The notes under the pieces were generated by a model, which saw nothing but the letters and a program-made list of their open reading frames with translations, did no database searches and had not been told where the DNA came from. From Methanobrevibacter olleyae (GTDB lineage: Archaea > Methanobacteriota > Methanobacteria > Methanobacteriales > Methanobacteriaceae), in NCBI RefSeq assembly GCF_900114585.1, contig NZ_FOTL01000001.1, positions 80,850 through 144,849 of the forward strand: a stretch of 64,000 nt of DNA, in the 5' to 3' direction. Within the stretch, counting starts at the first letter, position 1; each line of letters starts with the position of its first letter. This document shows positions 17,705 through 27,576 of the stretch, in pieces. The translations under genes and the position numbers were made by a program.

Positions 17705-18189
17705 TTAAAAATTTATTTAAAGAAAGAACAATTATAAACTTTTATTTTTTCTTTTTAAACAGATGCAAATATTGCTTATTTGCTTATTTTTTAAAAATAA
17801 AAACGATCTATTTTTAAATTTAATAGAGCTAGCTAATATAAGGTTTATTAATCTCTTTTTAAATTAAAATAATAGACCTAGCTAATATAAGGTTTATTAA
17901 TCTCTTTTTAAATTAAAATAATAGACCTAGCTAATATAAGGTTTAAAATTATCATAATAATCTTATAGAAAATTAGGTAAAATTATAATCCCTTTTTAAT
18001 GAAGAAATAATTTAAAAATAGATTTTAAAAATTTAGATAAAATTTATTAATATATTTTTATAATTGGAAAAAAAGTAAATAATTAAGTTAATTTAAATTT
18101 ATGAAAAAATATTAAAAAAAAGTAAATAATTAAATTATTTAAAATTATGAAAAAATATTAAAAAAAGAATAAAATTAAATTAATAAAAA
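17705..18189. other. Spacer after mptA
   Basis: 485 bases: a T-rich terminator-like stretch just after the stop (17740-17755), the 49-bp tandem repeat, and a second, looser repeat (AGTAAATAATTAA... GAAAAAATATTAAAA) at 18075-18165. No gene seen. Confidence 0.45.
17829..17945 (+). repeat. 49-bp tandem repeat (about 2.4 copies)
   Basis: CTAGCTAATATAAGGTTTA starts at 17829, 17878 and 17927. The first two units are nearly identical over 49 bases. It lies in the spacer after mptA and holds no ORF. Confidence 0.85.
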
Positions 18190-18462
18190 TTAATCATTTG
18201 ACCATCTTTTCAAATTAGGGAATACTTCACTCATCATTTTAGAAGCTTCTTCTTTATTGATTTCTGGATGAACTTCCACCATTTTATCTATGCAGAAATT
18301 CATCATTTCTTCCATAGACATATCGGAAGTAAATTCCCCATCTTTAAAGCAGTAAATACAATAATCTTCATTTTTAGATCCATCAACATTAGTTCCAAGA
18401 AGTTCATCTGTTAATGGCATTGCACAAGATTGACAAAACTTTTGATTTTCAAAATCATTCAT
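18190..18462 (-). CDS. Zinc-ribbon domain protein
   Basis: A small soluble protein. Starting at the internal ATG 18462 gives 90 residues opening MNDFENQKFCQSCAMPL; GTGG lies just upstream. The longer frame from 18510 adds 16 residues that look non-coding. CQSCAMPL and CIYCFKDGEF form a four-cysteine zinc site, matching the putative zinc-ribbon family PF12674. The helical C-terminal half (SMEEMMNFCIDKM...EASKMMSEVFPNLKRW) is also typical of that family. Function unknown; often near stress or redox genes elsewhere, but the neighbours here give no clue. Confidence 0.75.
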   Translation of the reverse strand: MNDFENQKFCQSCAMPLTDELLGTNVDGSKNEDYCIYCFKDGEFTSDMSMEEMMNFCIDKMVEVHPEINKEEASKMMSEVFPNLKRWSND

Positions 18463-18497
18463 AATAACCACATAGATAATATTTATTTGATGTTTAT

Positions 18498-18659
18498 TTA
18501 TATTACCCAATAGTGTTTATATGTTTTTTGTAAGAGCATTTTAAAACTATTATAGACCATCTTCAATGATATGGCATCTAAATGAACATTTACAATATCA
18601 CCATTATAGGTTACTACCATAAAACTGGGCTTGGATAACAATGAGAAATGCTCTTGCAC
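18498..18659 (-). pseudogene. Short coding-like remnant, 53 codons, bounded by an inverted repeat
   Basis: A GC-richer island in AT-rich spacer. The minus strand reads as an open frame (GTG 18659 to TAA 18498) with protein-like content such as SLLSKPSFMVVTYNGDIVN and VHLDAISLKMV. A 10-base exact inverted repeat, AAGAGCATTT (18532-18541) and AAATGCTCTT (18646-18655), brackets most of it, suggesting a deletion remnant of an insertion sequence or a structured RNA. No ribosome site is obvious. I do not recognise the protein. Confidence 0.35.
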
Positions 18660-18991
18660 CTATCACTAATAAAAATATTTCCTATTTTAATTTTATAAAA
18701 AACTAAAAAATATCCCATTAAATAATTTAATAAAAAACTAAAAAATATCCCATTAAATAATTTAATAAAAAATTAGTAGAATGAATAAATCTTACTTTCT
18801 ATTACTACTAAGTAAATTACTAATTAAAGTTTATTATTCATTATTTATGCTAACTTTGAAAAATTAAACAAAATATTTTTAAATAGGGTATTTTGTAAAA
18901 TTTATATACTATCTAAATTAAAAATAACTATATAATTTTTACCAAATATAAATAAAAAATATTTAATTTAGAAAATAATTTAAGTGATTTT
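18660..18991. other. Spacer with 35-bp tandem duplication
   Basis: ATAAAAAACTAAAAAATATC starts at 18695 and 18730 (unit 35 bases). The rest is AT-rich and should hold the promoter for the gene at 18992. Confidence 0.6.
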
Positions 18992-19444
18992 ATGTCAGAG
19001 ATATTACCAAAAATTACAGGACAAGTTATAGGGCATTTTAATGCATTTAAAGGTTCAAGACCAGCATATCATTCAGAACATATTCTTATTGTAAGAGGAA
19101 TAAGCCATGATAAAATTGAATTAGATGAGATGGAAGATAAATTAGCAGAACTTAAAGACATTCTTGATGCAAGAGAAGTTGATGTTTTATCAGATTCTGG
19201 AAAAAACTTTGTAGAAAAAGTAGATTCATATATGCGAGAAGATGTAGCTGTTGATACAGCGCCAGATAGTGGGGGATTATTAAGGATGAAAGACCAATTA
19301 GAAGCTATGGGATTAACTGTATATTATAAACTCTTTTTAATGTCCCATGCAGGTGCTTTTGTAGCTATTTGGAAGGATAAATCTGGATTTGGCCCATTAT
19401 ATGTTGAAGTAACTGTATCTGAAAGAGGAGATACTGACAATTAA
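18992..19444 (+). CDS. Conserved methanogen protein upstream of cofG
   Basis: A 150-residue soluble protein with no membrane segment and no cysteine. I cannot name the family with confidence; it may belong to one of the archaeal DUF2120-like groups. Visible features are an N-terminal ITGQVIGHFNAFKGSRPAYHSEHILIVRG region, two helices, and a C-terminal FGPLYVEVTVSERG strand pair. AAGTGAT precedes ATG 18992. It ends 32 bases before cofG on the same strand, so it is probably co-transcribed with this F420-synthesis gene, which hints at a link to F420 or flavin metabolism. Confidence 0.65.
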   Translation: MSEILPKITGQVIGHFNAFKGSRPAYHSEHILIVRGISHDKIELDEMEDKLAELKDILDAREVDVLSDSGKNFVEKVDSYMREDVAVDTAPDSGGLLRMKDQLEAMGLTVYYKLFLMSHAGAFVAIWKDKSGFGPLYVEVTVSERGDTDN

Positions 19445-19476
19445 TTAGCGATAAAAAGCTCTAAATCAGGTGTAAA

Positions 19477-20607
19477 ATGTCTAATTTATCCAATATTGAT
19501 TTTGAAAACTTAAGTCGTGAGGACTTAATAAGCATTTTAGAATGTGAAAAAGAAGATATTCTAAAAATAATGAGTTTGGCTAACTCTAAAAGAGAACATA
19601 ATTATGTTACATATTCAAAAAATGTATTTATACCGCTAACAAAAATATGTAGAAATGATTGTGGATACTGTGCATTTAAACAAAACCCTGATGATCCTGA
19701 TGCAATTATTCTAAAAGACAAAGAAGAAGTTTTAGAAATCTTAAAAGAAGCTGAAAAATATGGTTGTAAAGAAGCATTGTTTACAATGGGTGAAGATGCA
19801 GATACTGAAGAGGCTGTAAAGGTTAAATTAGATAAATTAGGCTTTAAAACCATGGCTGACTACATTTATGACATCTGTAAAAGCACTGCTGAAGAGACAA
19901 GTTTACTGCCCCATACAAATGCTGGAAACTTTTCATATGAAGATATGAAGATGCTTAAAGAATACAATATCTCTATGGGAATGATGTTAGAAAGTTCATC
20001 TGAGAGATTGACAAGGACAATTGCTCATGAAAAAAGTCCTGGAAAAAATCCTAAATTACGTCTTGAAACTATAAAAAATGCTGGAAAACTTAATATTGCA
20101 TACACTACTGGAATATTAATTGGAATTGGTGAAACTAAAGAAGAAATAGCTGATTCTTTACTTGCAATTAAAGAACTTTGTGATAAATATGGACATATTC
20201 AAGAGGTAATTATACAAAACTTTACTGTAAGCCCTGGAATAGAAATGGAAAATTATGAAGAACCAAGTCTTTTAGATATGCTTAGAACTGTAGCAGCTGC
20301 ACAGTTACTTTTTGATGAGGGTGTTTCAGTTCAGGTCCCACCTAATTTGAACTATGAAACAAGCCAAATATTCTTACTTTGTGGCACTGACGATTGGGGT
20401 GGAGTTTCACCTTTAAGTGAAGATTATGTTAATCCATCTTCACCATGGCCAACCCTGGAAAAACTTGAAAAGCTAACTAACGATGCAGGATACCAGTTAA
20501 AAGAAAGATTAGCCATTTATGAAAAATACATAAATGAAAAATATATTAAAAATCCAGAATTACTAGAAAAAACAAAGCAAACTCAAAAAAAATTAACAAA
20601 TAAATAA
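19477..20607 (+). CDS. cofG: FO synthase subunit CofG (coenzyme F420 synthesis)
   Basis: CofG is the radical-SAM subunit that, with CofH, joins tyrosine-derived and diaminouracil parts into 7,8-didemethyl-8-hydroxy-5-deazariboflavin, the F420 chromophore. The 376-residue protein has the CxxxCxxC cluster motif at C58, C62 and C65 (CRNDCGYC), the MGEDADTEE region, and the late CGTDDWGGVSPLSEDYVNP motif specific to CofG. AGGTG lies four bases before ATG 19477. cofH is not in this window. Confidence 0.95.
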   Translation: MSNLSNIDFENLSREDLISILECEKEDILKIMSLANSKREHNYVTYSKNVFIPLTKICRNDCGYCAFKQNPDDPDAIILKDKEEVLEILKEAEKYGCKEALFTMGEDADTEEAVKVKLDKLGFKTMADYIYDICKSTAEETSLLPHTNAGNFSYEDMKMLKEYNISMGMMLESSSERLTRTIAHEKSPGKNPKLRLETIKNAGKLNIAYTTGILIGIGETKEEIADSLLAIKELCDKYGHIQEVIIQNFTVSPGIEMENYEEPSLLDMLRTVAAAQLLFDEGVSVQVPPNLNYETSQIFLLCGTDDWGGVSPLSEDYVNPSSPWPTLEKLEKLTNDAGYQLKERLAIYEKYINEKYIKNPELLEKTKQTQKKLTNK

Positions 20608-20631
20608 GCTCAAAATAAACAAGCCATTAAG

Positions 20632-21396
20632 CTAATGAATTTTAGCATCTAATACAATATGGTCTACTCCTGGAGAGTATTTTTTAATGTGTTGAATGTT
20701 TAAAACTTCTACTTCTCTTTCACCACATTCATATGCTAGTTTTTTTACTCTCTCATATGGACGTGATTCTATAAGTTTTTCGGGAACAGTTTCATGATAA
20801 TGAATTATTCCTCCATCTCTAACACATTCCATAGCTGGCTTTAAAAATTTATGGGTTGTTTTAACATATCCCATTATTATTCTATCTGCAGAATATTTAG
20901 GTGCTTCTATAGCGCAATCTCCTAAGATTGGAATCATTCTATCGTATTTTGCTTTTTTATTTATTTTATTTAGTTCAATATTATTTTTTAAGAAATAGAA
21001 AGAGTTTGGATTTATTTCAATTGAATAAATCTGCTTAGCTTGGCTATGAACACCAATAGGAATAGAAAAATAACCAATTCCAGCAAACATATCAAGGACA
21101 AGTTCATCTTTTTGGACTAATTTAGCTATTCTTAATCTTTCATTATTATTTCCTTTAGCCCACATTACTTTAGATAAGTCTAAATTAAATAAACATCCAT
21201 TTTCTTTATGAATGGTTTCTGTTTCTTGACCATATAAAAGACTTATAGTGGGTTCTCTTTTTTTACCTTCAATCTTATCAATTTTAATAATTGATTTAAC
21301 TTTATGCTTTAAAGCAATAGCTTCTAAACCATATTCAGAATCATCACTAAACTTATTATCAACTATTAAAATATCTCCAATTTTCTTCCATTTCAA
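20632..21396 (-). CDS. Trm5/Tyw2-family tRNA methyl- or aminocarboxypropyl-transferase
   Basis: A 254-residue SAM-dependent enzyme that acts on G37 or wyosine of tRNA-Phe. Motif I is VLDMFAGIGYFSIPIG (about residues 97-112) and the acidic IYSIEINPNSF follows. Where Trm5 proteins carry an NLP-type catalytic loop, this one reads MGYVKTTHKFL, closer to Tyw2/Taw2 (aminocarboxypropyl transfer in wyosine synthesis). The short N-terminus has no separate D1 domain. Convergent with cofG, separated by 24 bases. Taw2 is my preference over Trm5. Confidence 0.8.
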   Translation of the reverse strand: MKWKKIGDILIVDNKFSDDSEYGLEAIALKHKVKSIIKIDKIEGKKREPTISLLYGQETETIHKENGCLFNLDLSKVMWAKGNNNERLRIAKLVQKDELVLDMFAGIGYFSIPIGVHSQAKQIYSIEINPNSFYFLKNNIELNKINKKAKYDRMIPILGDCAIEAPKYSADRIIMGYVKTTHKFLKPAMECVRDGGIIHYHETVPEKLIESRPYERVKKLAYECGEREVEVLNIQHIKKYSPGVDHIVLDAKIH

Positions 21397-21887
21397 ATAA
21401 TCACCAAAGAAAATGAATAAAAATATTCTATTATTAAATTCAATGAATATAATTTATTTTAATAAAATATAATATTTTTTATAAAATAACTATAAAAAAT
21501 CTAAAAATTAATATCATACTATTTTTTATAAAATAATTAGAAGAAATTTATTAAAATATTCCAAAAAACTTAAGAAAATAAACTATCAATGGAAAATATT
21601 AAACTAATTTAAAAAGATTTAAATAATACAAAGTTTATAATAAAAGTAAATACATTAAAATAAATTAAAGTTATTAAAATCAATATTCTTTTATTTAATA
21701 AAAATATTGATTTAAATTAGGTAGTTTTAAAAAAAAATAAAAAAATCGTAGTAGAATTAAAAATTAAAACTTAATTAATCTTTTATAAAAAAATGCTTTA
21801 AAATTAGTTAAATAAAAAATTATAAAAAATTAAAAAAATATTCAAAATGATATAAATTAATTAAAAATTATTAAAAATAACGAAACT
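21397..21887. other. AT-rich spacer with hairpin
   Basis: Contains an 11-bp perfect stem, AAATCAATATT (21677-21687) and AATATTGATTT (21703-21713), loop 15. The same ATCAATATT stem recurs after psmB. Otherwise featureless. Confidence 0.45.
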
Positions 21888-22005
21888 ATTATATATAATG
21901 TGTAACATAATAAGAGTAAGTTAGGAAGTCATAGTTATATTGTTACAAATACTAAAATTAATTTTATGAATTTAATATAGCTTATAGACCTAACAATTTC
22001 TAATT
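21888..22005 (+). ncRNA. Possible structured RNA or leader upstream of psmB
   Basis: A TATA-like ATTATATATAA (about 21888-21898) is followed by interleaved inverted repeats: TGTAACA/TGTTACA (about 21901 and 21939) and GTTAGG/CCTAAC (about 21919 and 21986). It could be a small RNA or part of a long psmB leader. Weak evidence. Confidence 0.25.
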
Positions 22006-22139
22006 TTAATTAATAATAATTACAATCATTATTAATATTATATTAAAGTTTATATTATATTTTTAAGATTATTTTTTATTATTTAAGATTATTTTATACT
22101 TTAAATTTAATTTTACATTATTATACGAGGTGTATTAAT

Positions 22140-22763
22140 ATGACTAATAAAAACACTTTTGAAGGTACAACCACAGTAGGTATTACTTGTAAAGACGGTG
22201 TTATATTTGCAAGCGAAAGAAGAGCAAGTATGGGAAACCTTGTTGCTCACAAAGTAGCTGAAAAAATATTCAAAATTGATAATCATATTGCAGCAACCAT
22301 TGCAGGATCTGTTGCAGATGCACAAAGTTTAATGAAAATCATTAGTGCTGAAACTGCATTATACAGATTAAGAAATGGTAAAGATATTAGTATCGAAGCA
22401 GCTGCAGCTGTAAGTTCTAACATATTACACTCATCACCAGCATATGTACAAACTCTTATCGGAGGAGTAGATGACAGTGGTGCATCTATCTATTCTTTAG
22501 ATGCAGCAGGAGGTATGATTAAAGATACCTTTATTTCTACTGGTTCTGGTTCTACATTTGCATATGGTGTTCTTGAAGACAGATTCCATGAAGATATCAC
22601 TGTAGAAGAAGCAAAAGAATTAGCTCTTAGAGCTATTAAATCAGCTACAGAAAGAGATACCTACTCTGGAAATGGTTTTTTAGTAAGTGAAGTTACTAAA
22701 GATGGATACAAAATGTTAGAAAAAGAAGAAGTTGAATCTATTATTGAAAAAATTAATAGCTAA
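22140..22763 (+). CDS. psmB: Proteasome beta subunit
   Basis: The proteolytic subunit of the archaeal 20S proteasome. The propeptide is nine residues (MTNKNTFEG) and is removed to expose the catalytic Thr10 of TTTVGI. Other active-site features follow: ASERRASMG (the Lys/Arg-rich region) and the late SGNGFLVSEVTKDGY strand, with GSGSTFAYGVLED in between. The 207-residue length is normal. GAGGTG is seven bases before ATG 22140. aCPSF1 follows downstream on the same strand. The alpha subunit is not in this window. Confidence 0.97.
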   Translation: MTNKNTFEGTTTVGITCKDGVIFASERRASMGNLVAHKVAEKIFKIDNHIAATIAGSVADAQSLMKIISAETALYRLRNGKDISIEAAAAVSSNILHSSPAYVQTLIGGVDDSGASIYSLDAAGGMIKDTFISTGSGSTFAYGVLEDRFHEDITVEEAKELALRAIKSATERDTYSGNGFLVSEVTKDGYKMLEKEEVESIIEKINS

Positions 22764-22823
22764 AAAATATATAAACTAATTATTTTTTAACTTTTATTTT
22801 ACAACTAATTTTACATATTACAG

Positions 22824-22985
22824 TATAAATAGTATATGCAAATTAAGTAAACATCTTCTTTATGACACAATAGCTGTTTATTTAATTAAAAGAATATTGA
22901 TAAATTCGTAGATTAAATCAATATTCTTATATTTTATTTTAATAATCCTCTAATTTATCTAGTTATATTCAGGATTATTTCTTAT
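22824..22985 (+). ncRNA. Candidate small RNA between psmB and aCPSF1
   Basis: TATAAATA at 22824-22831 could start transcription near 22850. Two hairpins follow in tandem: AGAATATTGAT-type 12-bp perfect stem (22890-22901 with 22917-22928, loop 15), then AATAATCCT/AGGATTATT (22941-22949 with 22971-22979). A T-rich stretch comes after each. No ORF. It may instead be the psmB terminator plus the aCPSF1 leader. Confidence 0.35.
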
Positions 22986-23171
22986 AAATGGCTTATTTAA
23001 AAATTAACCAAAATTTGCTTAACGAATATTTTTCTAAAAATAATACTCTTATAAAAAATATTAGCTAAAAATAATATTCTTATAAAAAATATTACAAATA
23101 ATTAAAATTAGAAAAATATTGATTTTATATTCATATACTACTTTTATACGTCTATTTTTCGAAGTGATAAT

Positions 23172-25082
23172 ATGGCTTCAAATGTTTTAGAAGAAATTAA
23201 AGAAAAAATTACAAAAAAACTACCTGCTGAAGTTCAATTAGCAAATATTGAATTTGAAGGCCCTGAGGTTGTCATTTATACAAAAAACCCAGACATTGTA
23301 GCAGACAATGGAGATCTAATTAGAAATTTAGCTAAAGAACTTAGAAAAAGAATCATAATTAGATCAGATAAATCAGTTTTATTAGATTATGATGATGCTA
23401 TTAAAAAAGTAGAAGAAATAGTTCCTGAAGATGCTGAAATTGCAAATATTACTTTTGATGAAGTTACAAATGAAGTAGTTATAGAAGCTACTAAACCGGG
23501 ACTTGTAATTGGAAAATATGGAGTTACCTCTAGAGAAATCGTTAGAAAAACAGGATGGGCTCCAAAGATTTTAAGAACTCCCCCAATAAGATCTGAAATA
23601 ATTGATAGAATCAGAAATACTTTAATGTACAACAGTAAAGAAAGAAAAAAGATCTTACAAACATTAGGTGCAAGAATCCATCAAGGCGGAAAATATCCTA
23701 ATGAATGGACAAGATTAACTGCTATGGGTGGATTTAAAGAAGTAGGGCGTTCTTGTATGTTATTACAAACTCCAAATAGTAGAGTATTGCTTGATTGTGG
23801 AGTGAATGTAGCAGGACAGGATGAAAAAAGTTCATTCCCAATGCTTGGAGTTCCCGAATTTTCAATTCAGGATTTAGATGCAGTTGTAGTGTCTCATGCT
23901 CACTTAGACCACTGTGGGTTTATTCCTTACCTATACCACTATGGATACGAAGGACCAGTTTACTGTACTAGTGCAACTAGAGATTTAATGACTTTATTAC
24001 AATTAGATTATATTGATATTGCACATAGAGAAAACAATCCCCTTCCATTTAATGTAAAACATGTACAGAAAATGATTAAACACACTATTACTCTTGATTA
24101 CGGTGAAGTAACTGATATTTCACCAGATATTAAACTAACCTTACATAATGCAGGACATATTCTTGGGTCTGCAATGTGCCACTTCCACATAGGTGATGGA
24201 GTGCATAACTTACTTTATACTGGAGACTTTAAATATGAAAGAAGTAGACTCCTTGAACCTGCAACTACAAAGTTCCCAAGAGTGGAAAGCTGTATTATGG
24301 AAAGTACTTATGGTGGACATGAAGATGTAACCCCTTCAAGAAACAATGCAGAAAAAGAATTAATGAAAACCATTTATAAAACCCTAAAACGTGGAGGGAA
24401 AATATTAGTTCCTGTATTTGCTGTAGGAAGAGCACAAGAATTAATGATTGTACTTGAAGAATATATGCGTCATGGAATGATTGAAGAAGTGCCAATACAT
24501 CTTGATGGTATGATTTGGGAAGCAACTGCAGTTCATACTGCAAGGCCCGAATATTTAAGTAAAGATTTAAGAGACCAAATTTTCCATATGGGTAGAAATC
24601 CATTTATTGCAGAATCCTTTAACAAAGTTCAAAACAATGCTGAAAGAAAACAAATCGTAGAAGGTGAACCTTCAATCATACTTTCAACCTCTGGTATGTT
24701 AACTGGAGGAAACTCCGTAGAGTACTTTAAATGGTTATGTGAAGATAAAAGAAATACCATCGTCTTTGTAGGATACCAATCTGAAGGATCTCTTGGTAGA
24801 AGAATCCAAAAAGGGCATAAGGAATTGCCATTTGAAGATGAAAATGGAAAAACAAGAGTTTATGATGTTAAAATGGAAGTTAAAACCATTGAAGGATTTA
24901 GTGGTCACTCTAATAGAAGACAACTAATGGAATTTGCAAAAAGATTACATCCAAGGCCGGATAAAATCATTACTTGTCACGGAGACCCATATAAAACTGT
25001 TGATTTAGCATCAAGTATTCACAGAAGTTATAAAGTGGAAACTAAAACTCCACTTATCCTTGAAGCAACTAGACTTCAATAA
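23172..25082 (+). CDS. aCPSF1 / FttA, beta-CASP transcription-termination ribonuclease
   Basis: A 636-residue archaeal CPSF73 homologue that cleaves nascent RNA at U-rich sites and ends transcription. Residues 1-140 carry two KH RNA-binding domains (with [17 protein letters not shown]). The metallo-beta-lactamase core has the zinc motif [10 protein letters not shown] (about 238-247) and [12 protein letters not shown] with YTGDF. The beta-CASP insert includes ESTYGG and VFAVGRAQE, and the C-terminus has [10 protein letters not shown] and CHGDP. Complete. The T-rich 3' ends of genes here fit its known specificity. Confidence 0.96.
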   Translation: MASNVLEEIKEKITKKLPAEVQLANIEFEGPEVVIYTKNPDIVADNGDLIRNLAKELRKRIIIRSDKSVLLDYDDAIKKVEEIVPEDAEIANITFDEVTNEVVIEATKPGLVIGKYGVTSREIVRKTGWAPKILRTPPIRSEIIDRIRNTLMYNSKERKKILQTLGARIHQGGKYPNEWTRLTAMGGFKEVGRSCMLLQTPNSRVLLDCGVNVAGQDEKSSFPMLGVPEFSIQDLDAVVVSHAHLDHCGFIPYLYHYGYEGPVYCTSATRDLMTLLQLDYIDIAHRENNPLPFNVKHVQKMIKHTITLDYGEVTDISPDIKLTLHNAGHILGSAMCHFHIGDGVHNLLYTGDFKYERSRLLEPATTKFPRVESCIMESTYGGHEDVTPSRNNAEKELMKTIYKTLKRGGKILVPVFAVGRAQELMIVLEEYMRHGMIEEVPIHLDGMIWEATAVHTARPEYLSKDLRDQIFHMGRNPFIAESFNKVQNNAERKQIVEGEPSIILSTSGMLTGGNSVEYFKWLCEDKRNTIVFVGYQSEGSLGRRIQKGHKELPFEDENGKTRVYDVKMEVKTIEGFSGHSNRRQLMEFAKRLHPRPDKIITCHGDPYKTVDLASSIHRSYKVETKTPLILEATRLQ

Positions 25083-25339
25083 TTAACTATTTAAATTTTA
25101 ATTATTAAAAAATATTAATTCTTAAAAAATATTAGTTATTAAAAAATATTAATTATTAAAATATTTAATTAAAGAAGTATTAGATAACTAATACTTATCT
25201 TAATTAATTAAATTCCATTAATTATTAAAAAATATTTAATATAATATAAATAATAGCTAAAACAAATATTAGAATGTTATTTATCATATCCTTTGATAAA
25301 AATAAATCTTAAATTAAAAATTATTATTAGGTGAATTTT

Positions 25340-26359
25340 ATGGTTACTTATTCAGAATCTGGTGTAGATATCGATCTTGAAGCATTAACTGTTTCAAAAT
25401 TAGCTTCAAAATTACAGCCAACATTAGAATACAGAAATATTATTACTGATAGTGGACATTTTGCAGCATTAGTAGAGCTTGGTGATAAAGCTATTGCTAT
25501 GAGCACTGATGGTGTAGGAAGTAAAATATTAGTTGCAAAAATGATGGAAAAATATGATACCGTTGGAATTGATATGATTGCAATGGTAGTTAATGATATT
25601 CTTTGTGTAGGTGCAGAACCTATTGCATTAGTAGACTACTTAGCAGTTGAAGAACCAGATCCAAAAATAGCTGAAGAAATTGCAGACGGTCTTGTTCAAG
25701 GAGCAAAAGAATCTCAAATTGCAATTATTGGTGGAGAAACAGCTTCCCTTCCAGGTATTGTTAAAGACTTTGACTTAGCAGGAACTGGAATTGGTTTTGT
25801 AGATAAAGATAAAATCATTACAGGTGAAGATATTCAAGAAGGAGATATTCTCATTGGACTTAGAAGTAGTGGAATTCACAGCAATGGTTTAAGCTTAGCA
25901 AGAAAAGCAATATTTGAAGATGGCGGTTACACTGTAGATGATAAAATGCCAAATTCAGATATTAGCATCGGTGAAGAATTATTAAAGCCCACCCAATTAT
26001 ATGTTAAAGCTATTGTTGAATTATTAAAACATGACTTTAATATTAAAGGCTTAGCTCATATGACTGGTGGCGGAGTAAATAACCTTTCAAGACTTAAAAA
26101 AGGTATTGGATTTGATATAACTGATTATCCAGAACCACAAGACATTTTTAAATTAATATACCAACAAGGGGTTCCTTTAGAAGAAATGTATAAAGTTTTC
26201 AATATGGGAATTGGATTTACTGTTATTGCAAGCCCTGAAGAAGCTGATGCAGTTGTAGAAGCATTAAATGAAAATATTGAAACTTATAAGGTAGGAACAG
26301 TTACTAGTGAAGAAAAAATAACTGTTAAAACCTTTGAAGGAACTGTAATTGACTATTGA
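25340..26359 (+). CDS. purM: Phosphoribosylformylglycinamidine cyclo-ligase
   Basis: PurM (AIR synthetase) closes the imidazole ring in purine synthesis using ATP. I place the start at ATG 25340 ([12 protein letters not shown], 339 residues) because AGGTGA lies five to six bases before it; the GTG at 25331 is inside that site. Family landmarks are the N-terminal [34 protein letters not shown], the [14 protein letters not shown] loop and [12 protein letters not shown]. Length is normal. It precedes the dehydrogenase gene by about 190 bases. Confidence 0.96.
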   Translation: MVTYSESGVDIDLEALTVSKLASKLQPTLEYRNIITDSGHFAALVELGDKAIAMSTDGVGSKILVAKMMEKYDTVGIDMIAMVVNDILCVGAEPIALVDYLAVEEPDPKIAEEIADGLVQGAKESQIAIIGGETASLPGIVKDFDLAGTGIGFVDKDKIITGEDIQEGDILIGLRSSGIHSNGLSLARKAIFEDGGYTVDDKMPNSDISIGEELLKPTQLYVKAIVELLKHDFNIKGLAHMTGGGVNNLSRLKKGIGFDITDYPEPQDIFKLIYQQGVPLEEMYKVFNMGIGFTVIASPEEADAVVEALNENIETYKVGTVTSEEKITVKTFEGTVIDY

Positions 26360-26547
26360 AAATAAAAAAATAAACATAAATTCTAATAATAATTTTAAAA
26401 ATGAATTTAAAAACATTAATTGTTAATTAAGAATAATTTTTAAAAAAAATATATTAAATAAAAATTACAATTAAAAATAATTTTTATAAACATGAATAAA
26501 AATTACAATTATTTCAACAAATACCAATCATTGATAGGAGTGAAAAT

Positions 26548-27576
26548 ATGAAGATTAGTGTTGAAAAAGAAAGAGAACTTGTTAATGAAATTTTAATTAA
26601 AATCGGAGTAAAAGAAGAACATGCAAAAATAATTGCAGATGCAACATTAGACTCTGATTTAAAAGGTTTCACTTCACATGGACTCGGTAGATTCCCACAA
26701 TACATAAGAGGAATTAATAAGGGTTTTATCGAAACTGAGGGTGAATTTGAAATTGTTAAAGAAACTGATTCTGTTGCTTTAATCGATGGAAAAAATCTCT
26801 TTGGACAATATGTCGCACATGAAGCTATGAGTCTAGCAATTAAAAAAGCAAAAGAAAGTGGTATTGGTGCAGTAGGTGCATTTAATTCTAACCACTTTGG
26901 AGTAACTGGATATTATTCTGATTTAGCTATTAGAAATGATATGATTGGTATTGTAATATGTAACACTGACCCTGGAGTAGCACCTTTAGGTGGTAAAAAA
27001 GCTATTCTTGGAACAAACCCTATAGCTATAGGAATCCCTTCTGAAACTTATATTGCAGTTGATATGGCAACTTCTGTAAGTGCTAGAGGAAAATTATTAG
27101 AAGCTAAAAGAAAAGGGGAAGAAATTCCTCCAGATACTGCCATTGATAAGGATGGAAAACCAACTACTAATCCTGAAGCTGCTTTAGAAGGTACCATTCT
27201 TCCATTTGGTGGAGTGAAAGGATATGCTTTAAGCTTTATGATTGAAATTATGTGTGGGCCACTTGTAAATGCAGCATTTGGTACTAAAGTAACTGGTACT
27301 GCAGGAGATTATAAAGAAGATTGTAATAAAGGAGATTTATTTATTGCAATTAATCCTGAACAATTTGTTTCAATAGACAAATTTAAAGAAGAAGTCGAAG
27401 AATTCGTCAAAGAAGTTAGAGAATCTGGAAACACATTTGTACCGGGGGATTTAGAAGTTAAAAGAATTGCTGAAAATGAGAAAAACGGATTGCCAATAGA
27501 TGAAAAACTATACGAAACCTTAAAAGAAATCTGTGATAATTTAGAAATTGATTTAGACAGTTATTTAACTGATTAA
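26548..27576 (+). CDS. comC: L-sulfolactate / malate dehydrogenase (LDH2 family)
   Basis: A 342-residue NAD(P)H-dependent enzyme of the LDH2/MDH2 family, unrelated to ordinary lactate dehydrogenase. In methanogens it oxidises L-sulfolactate in coenzyme M synthesis and can also act on malate. Landmarks are TSHGLGRFPQY with the catalytic His (about residues 42-52), NSNHFGVTGYYS (about 113-124), LGTNPIAIGIPS and VDMATSVSARGKL. AGGAGTG precedes ATG 26548. The choice between ComC and Mdh is by family knowledge; both activities may occur. Confidence 0.85.
   Translation: MKISVEKERELVNEILIKIGVKEEHAKIIADATLDSDLKGFTSHGLGRFPQYIRGINKGFIETEGEFEIVKETDSVALIDGKNLFGQYVAHEAMSLAIKKAKESGIGAVGAFNSNHFGVTGYYSDLAIRNDMIGIVICNTDPGVAPLGGKKAILGTNPIAIGIPSETYIAVDMATSVSARGKLLEAKRKGEEIPPDTAIDKDGKPTTNPEAALEGTILPFGGVKGYALSFMIEIMCGPLVNAAFGTKVTGTAGDYKEDCNKGDLFIAINPEQFVSIDKFKEEVEEFVKEVRESGNTFVPGDLEVKRIAENEKNGLPIDEKLYETLKEICDNLEIDLDSYLTD

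Noticed and set aside
25331..25339. GTG 25331 as purM start
   Set aside because: The GTG lies inside the AGGTGA ribosome site that serves ATG 25340.
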